In this document: piece by piece, positions 24,998-27,593 of the stretch
How positions within the stretch are numbered: position 1 is the first letter of the stretch
Layout: every line of letters begins with the position of its first letter
Source of the DNA: a virus
Reading direction: 5' to 3' (one strand)
IMG/VR virus record: IMGVR_UViG_3300017730_002400
Coordinates: 1-27,593 of that record
DNA length: 27,593 nt
Made by a program: the position numbers and the translations under genes
The notes under the pieces: generated by a model
The model's input: the letters and a program-made list of their open reading frames with translations, nothing else
Database searches by the model: none
What the model was told of the DNA's origin: nothing

Positions 24998-25018
24998 TAA
25001 CGGTAATAATAAATCAAT

Positions 25019-25033
25019 AGCGCCGCAGGCGCT
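25019..25033. terminator. Second hairpin of a tandem pair
   Basis: AGCGCC and GGCGCT pair across a GCA loop. On the - strand it directly follows the T-run of the main terminator; it shares the GCC-GCA-GGC core with that hairpin. It may back up termination or protect the 3' end. Confidence 0.55.
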
Positions 25034-25054
25034 AAAAAATTGAGCCGCAGGCTC
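25034..25054 (-). terminator. Rho-independent terminator after the EF-hand lipoprotein gene
   Basis: Read on the - strand, GAGCC, TGC, GGCTC is followed by AATTTTTT. It lies 19 bases after the stop at 25074. Confidence 0.85.
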
Positions 25055-25073
25055 CCGTTTTGCTCCGTTTCCC

Positions 25074-25568
25074 TCACCCCTTCCGTTTACCAACGTTGGA
25101 CCCGCTAGGATCGGCTGCAAAGTCCTGCTCTGCATGGCACCACATCTCATCATCGTCTAGATTTTGTTTATTCTCTACAATAATCTGATCTTCTGAAGAG
25201 ACAAACGTTCCCATATCTGCCTTAACAGAGCGTGTGCGGGGTTGGTGGGGAATTTTAGACCTACTGAGAATTACGCAGAGCCCACATACTGCCACCACTA
25301 GGCCGCCTATACACATAAATGTGGTTATAACGGATGGCTTGTCTTGTGTAATTAACTGTATCTCAGATTGGTCTAATTTACCATCTTTGTTCAAGTCCGC
25401 CTGATCTACTGATATTGGGTTAGTTGGGGTGGGTGTGGATCTCGGTGTAGAATAACTTTGCTGCTTCGCAGGCTTCAGTACAGAAGCGCAACTAGTCAAA
25501 AAACCGATCAGTACCAATACAGCTAATCCAACCATAATAGCGCTTAAGGATCCTCTAGAACATTTCAT
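25074..25568 (-). CDS. Lipoprotein with one EF-hand loop and a transmembrane helix
   Basis: A 164-residue protein. The signal helix (9-26) ends in the lipobox LTSC, anchoring Cys27. A Ser/Thr/Pro linker follows, then DLNKDGKLDQSE at 58-69, a textbook 12-residue EF-hand calcium loop (D1, N3, D5, G6, D9, E12), then a transmembrane helix at 82-102. The C-terminal 60 residues are acidic in the middle and end in a basic KRKG. If lipidated at the periplasmic side, the loop is outside the cytoplasm and the C terminus probably inside. Family unknown. A late-like octamer precedes it, and a strong terminator follows. Confidence 0.7.
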   Translation of the reverse strand: MKCSRGSLSAIMVGLAVLVLIGFLTSCASVLKPAKQQSYSTPRSTPTPTNPISVDQADLNKDGKLDQSEIQLITQDKPSVITTFMCIGGLVVAVCGLCVILSRSKIPHQPRTRSVKADMGTFVSSEDQIIVENKQNLDDDEMWCHAEQDFAADPSGSNVGKRKG

Positions 25569-25575
25569 ATACGTT

Positions 25576-25583
25576 TATTTACG
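25576..25583 (-). promoter_or_regulatory. Possible late promoter for the EF-hand lipoprotein
   Basis: CGTAAATA (six of eight to the late octamer), seven bases before the ATG at 25568. Confidence 0.4.
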
Positions 25584-25743
25584 CTCTCTCTGTGCAAATT
25601 GCCATATATGGGAACGGCTCGGGAATTTGCGAAAAAAAATTTGGAGCATGCGATCCACGTTAACTTGGGTTTTGGGCTCTATATAGTATGTTCTCGCACG
25701 CCTGGGGTCTCTATAGCACCCGCTCTCTCTGAGACACCTGCGC
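25584..25743. other. Gene-free stretch with repeats and inverted repeats
   Basis: No convincing gene on either strand. CGCTCTCTCTG occurs at 25582-25592 and again at 25721-25731. GCAAATT (25594-25600) and AATTTGC (25624-25630) form an inverted repeat, and GTCTC/GAGAC (25707-25711, 25731-25735) another. It lies between the end of the early - strand transcript and the start of a late gene. It could hold a small RNA or be the scar of a rearrangement. Confidence 0.45.
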
Positions 25744-25777
25744 AAAAGAAACGGGGGCCCGATTTCGGAACCCCCGT
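25744..25777 (-). terminator. Rho-independent terminator of the early region
   Basis: On the - strand ACGGGGG pairs with CCCCCGT around an inner CCG/CGG stem, and the hairpin is followed by TTCTTTT. It lies 22 bases beyond the stop at 25800, and so closes the early operon. Confidence 0.8.
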
Positions 25778-25799
25778 CAGGATCAGTTATGGAAAAGTG

Positions 25800-26141
25800 T
25801 TAGGCAGCTGGGAAGCTTTCGTTGCCGGACTGGAGGTCAGCTAGCTCTCCTTTAAGGTTGCTGATCTGTTTGAAGTAACGATCAATCCTGTCCTGAATTT
25901 GTTGCACCTTACGCTCGTTCTTACTAGGACCGGCCTCTCTACTCACATAAGTCTCTCTGAAGAGATCGATATTGCTTTCGAATTTGGTGACAATCATATT
26001 GTGAAGGTATTTGTGATAGAAGCTTTTGCTGTTGCCGGTAACGGTGCAAGTGACCTTATAGTTGTTGAGATCGATATTGACCTCCTTACCTGCTTTGTTG
26101 AGGAGTGAGTAAAATTGTTTTGCTTTTCTGTTCTTTTTCAT
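25800..26141 (-). CDS. Unknown 113-residue early protein with C-terminal coiled coil
   Basis: The N-terminal 70 residues are basic and mixed alpha/beta (KKNRKAKQFYSLLNKAGKEV; YKVTCTVTGNSKSFYHKYLH). Residues about 72-104 form a coiled coil (VQQIQDRIDRYFKQISNLKG). No family recognised. It has its own early promoter (26196-26224), with a leader of about 50 bases and no clear Shine-Dalgarno, and is followed by the terminator at 25744. A small host-directed early protein is likely from context. Confidence 0.65.
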   Translation of the reverse strand: MKKNRKAKQFYSLLNKAGKEVNIDLNNYKVTCTVTGNSKSFYHKYLHNMIVTKFESNIDLFRETYVSREAGPSKNERKVQQIQDRIDRYFKQISNLKGELADLQSGNESFPAA

Positions 26142-26173
26142 AACTGTTTTGATCTTGTGTTGTTGATTGTGGC

Positions 26174-26189
26174 TTGATTGCCTGATTGT
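26174..26189 (-). repeat. Conserved initial transcribed 16-mer, copy 1
   Basis: The first 16 predicted transcribed bases below promoter P1 (ACAATCAGGCAATCAA) differ at one base from those below P3 at 26922-26937. The pattern AATCA repeated eight bases apart could bind a regulator or set promoter escape. Confidence 0.55.
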
Positions 26190-26195
26190 TTATAT

Positions 26196-26224
26196 ATTAT
26201 ACGCTCTAGCCTTTGAATGCGCAA
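26196..26224 (-). promoter_or_regulatory. Early promoter P1
   Basis: TTGCGC (26219-26224), 17-base spacer, TATAAT (26196-26201) on the - strand. It overlaps the last codons of the 152-residue gene and drives the 113-residue gene. Confidence 0.8.
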
Positions 26225-26664
26225 CTAATGTCTTTAGTGAAGTTTGGTACGATGAACTCTTCTGCGTCTAAGGCTGCGATCTCATCTTCGATCCTCATCA
26301 CCTCGCATCGTGCTCGTGTGCTTGGCCAGTTCCATTCTGCTGCTTCTGCTTGTTTAAGTCTAACCTTTAATGCTGCTCGTCGACAATCGAACCAGGCGTG
26401 CCAACCTTCGTTGCTATCTACCTCGCTGATGTCCATACTTGTTTGATTGCTCGTCCTATTCCCTTGATGTGAAACCATATTCTGTTGTAGTGATGTGTTC
26501 TTATTTGCTGCTTGATGCAGCGTGTGTGGAGTATAATCTGATCCTGTATAGGCATCAGTCGCTAACAGGCCTGAATAGGTCTGTTTGATCCCTGAAGAGA
26601 TCGATGATAAGGCAAACTGGAACAGCTGCGATAGGTGAGAGAAGAATAATTGTAAGTATTTCAT
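26206..26664 (-). CDS. Unknown 152-residue early protein
   Basis: The N-terminal 25 residues are hydrophobic and aromatic (MKYLQLFFSHLSQLFQFALS), possibly a signal or membrane-associating helix. A Ser/Thr/Asn/Gln-rich, low-complexity section follows. Residues about 85-135 form a helix with many Trp, Arg and Ala (WHAWFDCRRAALKVRLKQAE), ending VPNFTKDISCAFKG. No family recognised. Early promoter P2 lies 13 bases before the ATG and no Shine-Dalgarno is visible. Promoter P1 of the next gene is embedded in its 3' end. Confidence 0.6.
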   Translation of the reverse strand: MKYLQLFFSHLSQLFQFALSSISSGIKQTYSGLLATDAYTGSDYTPHTLHQAANKNTSLQQNMVSHQGNRTSNQTSMDISEVDSNEGWHAWFDCRRAALKVRLKQAEAAEWNWPSTRARCEVMRIEDEIAALDAEEFIVPNFTKDISCAFKG

Positions 26665-26677
26665 TTATCATAAGTTG

Positions 26678-26706
26678 ATTATAGTGTGAATAGCTCTAAT
26701 GCGCAA
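26678..26706 (-). promoter_or_regulatory. Early promoter P2
   Basis: TTGCGC (26701-26706), 17-base spacer, TATAAT (26678-26683) on the - strand; preceded by AG and followed by AT after the -35, as in P1 and P3. Confidence 0.8.
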
Positions 26707-26708
26707 CT

Positions 26709-26903
26709 TTAGTTTTGTTGAATGAAGTCAGGTGCGCCAACCTTTACGCCCGGGCGCTCAACGTCCTCCGCTTTGACGATAGTGTAAGGTGAGTGGCTTG
26801 TAAGCCTGTTGAGTCCGCTCTCTAGACTCTGAACGAACCTGATTGCGGTTGGAAGATCGTCGCAGTCGATCACTGGTGTTTTACCTTGTAGTATTGTGTA
26901 CAT
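26709..26903 (-). CDS. Unknown 64-residue early protein
   Basis: Reads MYTILQGKTPVIDCDDLPTA at the start, then AIRFVQSLESGLNRL and an SPYTIVKAED segment, a compact alpha/beta composition. No family recognised. It has the clearest translation signal of the region, AAGGAGA just before the ATG, and promoter P3 about 40 bases upstream, so it is very likely expressed early and strongly. Confidence 0.68.
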   Translation of the reverse strand: MYTILQGKTPVIDCDDLPTAIRFVQSLESGLNRLTSHSPYTIVKAEDVERPGVKVGAPDFIQQN

Positions 26904-26921
26904 ATTCTCCTTTGTTAGTGT

Positions 26922-26937
26922 TTGATTACCTGATTGT
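26922..26937 (-). repeat. Conserved initial transcribed 16-mer, copy 2
   Basis: ACAATCAGGTAATCAA, beginning at the predicted +1 of P3 and matching 26174-26189 at 15 of 16 bases. Confidence 0.55.
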
Positions 26938-26943
26938 CTCTAT

Positions 26944-26972
26944 ATTATAGCGTGGCGCTTCAGTATGCGCAA
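26944..26972 (-). promoter_or_regulatory. Early promoter P3
   Basis: TTGCGC (26967-26972), 17-base spacer, TATAAT (26944-26949) on the - strand. Confidence 0.82.
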
Positions 26973-27059
26973 CTTATCTTTTGCTTGTGCTTCTTCTTTC
27001 TATCGAGCAACTTATTCTTTAGTTTGTGCGGGCGGGCTTTAGTGAATAATATTTGTTGC

Positions 27060-27278
27060 CTAATCTTCATAATCTCCTTCTCCTTCACAACATTCAATCA
27101 AACCATCCAATTCCTTATCCTCTTCTCTATAGATGGTCATATAATTCATCACATCATCTCCTCTACCAATATGAATGTTGTAATCTCCTTCATCATAATT
27201 CTCCTCAACATACATCTGGACTTCTTTAACATTATCCAAATCATATCCAAAAGCATAACTCTTAATTCTCTTATCCAT
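27060..27278 (-). CDS. Small very acidic early protein (72 residues)
   Basis: Start chosen at the ATG at 27278 because GGGAG lies just upstream; an in-frame ATG eight codons earlier lacks this. The protein begins MDKRIKSYAFGYDLDNVKEV and becomes strongly acidic (EENYDEGDYN; REEDKELDGL; CEGEGDYED). The 5' end overlaps the preceding 56-residue gene by eight bases. No family recognised. The charge would suit a DNA-mimic inhibitor, but nothing else supports that. Confidence 0.62.
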   Translation of the reverse strand: MDKRIKSYAFGYDLDNVKEVQMYVEENYDEGDYNIHIGRGDDVMNYMTIYREEDKELDGLIECCEGEGDYED

Positions 27279-27441
27279 TATCTTCTCCCTTCCCATAATC
27301 ATAATAGGTATAATCTTGCACTTGACTGATTACATCTTCCATCACAATCTCAAAAGTTTCTTCTTCACTCTCATTTGAGCAATCTCTTTCTGATTGGTGG
27401 AATTCAATCCAACTCTTAACGTATTCTTTTAAATGATCCAT
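27271..27441 (-). CDS. Small acidic early protein (56 residues)
   Basis: This ORF starts MDHLKEYVKSWIEFHQSERD and ends DYTYYDYGKGEDNG. It overlaps the following acidic gene by eight bases, so the two should be co-translated. The -10 of promoter P4 ends six bases before its ATG. No family recognised. Confidence 0.6.
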   Translation of the reverse strand: MDHLKEYVKSWIEFHQSERDCSNESEEETFEIVMEDVISQVQDYTYYDYGKGEDNG

Positions 27442-27447
27442 AATTGT

Positions 27448-27476
27448 ATTATCGTCTATTTCTTTATAAAGCGCAA
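27448..27476 (-). promoter_or_regulatory. Early promoter P4
   Basis: TTGCGC (27471-27476), 17-base spacer, GATAAT (27448-27453) on the - strand. The predicted start is at or beside the ATG at 27441. Less perfect -10 than P1-P3. Confidence 0.65.
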
Positions 27477-27477
27477 C

Positions 27478-27593
27478 TTAATAAGCACATTCAGAATAGA
27501 GATAATTGAGGGTGTCTTTCAAATCTTCATAAACAGATAATCTTATTCCCTCTTCATTAAAGGTCACTTCTTCATCTTCCTTATCATACCAAA
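27478..27593 (-). CDS. 3' end of another acidic early gene (partial)
   Basis: A frame open from the window edge ends with TAA at 27478-27480. The last 37 residues include WYDKEDEEVTFNEEG and a helical VYEDLKDTLNYLYSE ending. Composition is like the two acidic genes that follow. The start is outside the window. Confidence 0.55.
   Translation of the reverse strand, partial: WYDKEDEEVTFNEEGIRLSVYEDLKDTLNYLYSECAY

Noticed and set aside
25599-25844. 81-residue + strand ORF across the early terminator
   Set aside because: No ribosome site or promoter, it crosses a clear terminator stem and overlaps the end of the 113-residue gene.
26934-27329. 131-residue + strand hydrophobic ORF
   Set aside because: It runs antisense to two coupled acidic genes and starts in promoter P3; its hydrophobicity is the complement of Asp/Glu codons.
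1-27593. tRNA genes, CRISPR arrays, insertion sequences, integrase or attachment sites
   Set aside because: I looked for T-arm motifs, regular spaced repeats, transposase motifs and terminal repeats by eye and saw none; the only regular repeats are coding repeats in the fibre gene.

Overview
The window is a stretch of a low-GC, T4-like tailed-phage genome (myovirus type). Head-assembly genes run in the T4 order: gp4-type head completion, gp21 protease, a small core protein, gp22 scaffold, gp23 capsid. Many genes are preceded by T4-late-type octamers close to TATAAATA. Three predicted lipoproteins, a secreted trypsin-like protease and sigma70-like early promoters suggest a diderm bacterial host. 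The nucleotide-sugar genes and general look suggest an aquatic or marine host, but the sequence does not identify the host.

Left part, + strand, 1-15130: the 3' end of an unknown gene, then a tightly overlapping sugar operon: a glycosyltransferase with a probable beta-trefoil tail, UDP-galactopyranose mutase, GDP-L-fucose synthase, GDP-mannose 4,6-dehydratase and a shortened nucleotide-sugar dehydrogenase. Next come a 1286-residue fibre-like protein with 14-residue W/L repeats, a probable neck-type structural protein, an SNase-type nuclease and the gp4-21-core-22-23 block, closed by a strong terminator.

Middle, - strand, 15133-19348: an operon transcribed towards the capsid gene. It contains a DpdA-like DNA guanine transglycosylase, a PurN-type formyltransferase, a small lipoprotein, an unknown 176-residue protein, a small membrane protein, a MazZ-like dNTP pyrophosphohydrolase, a NadR-like P-loop kinase and a full-length QueF reductase. 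I read this as a 7-deazaguanine DNA-modification pathway: QueF makes preQ1, DpdA exchanges it for guanine in DNA, and the formyltransferase (DpdN-like) could cap it as formylated dPreQ1. A ClpC-type AAA+ unfoldase diverges from dpdA across an overlapping pair of sigma70-like promoters.

Right part: a late-promoter region (21867-25568) rich in envelope-directed proteins (holin-like membrane protein, Cys/His/Glu lipoprotein, secreted serine protease, EF-hand lipoprotein), ended by tandem hairpins. Then an early region (25744-27593, - strand) of small unknown proteins. It has four promoters sharing the -35 TTGCGC, a 17-base spacer and TATAAT/GATAAT, and ends in a rho-independent terminator.

A feature of the whole window is that -10 elements often lie exactly 5-6 bases before an ATG, implying leaderless mRNAs in both early and late genes.
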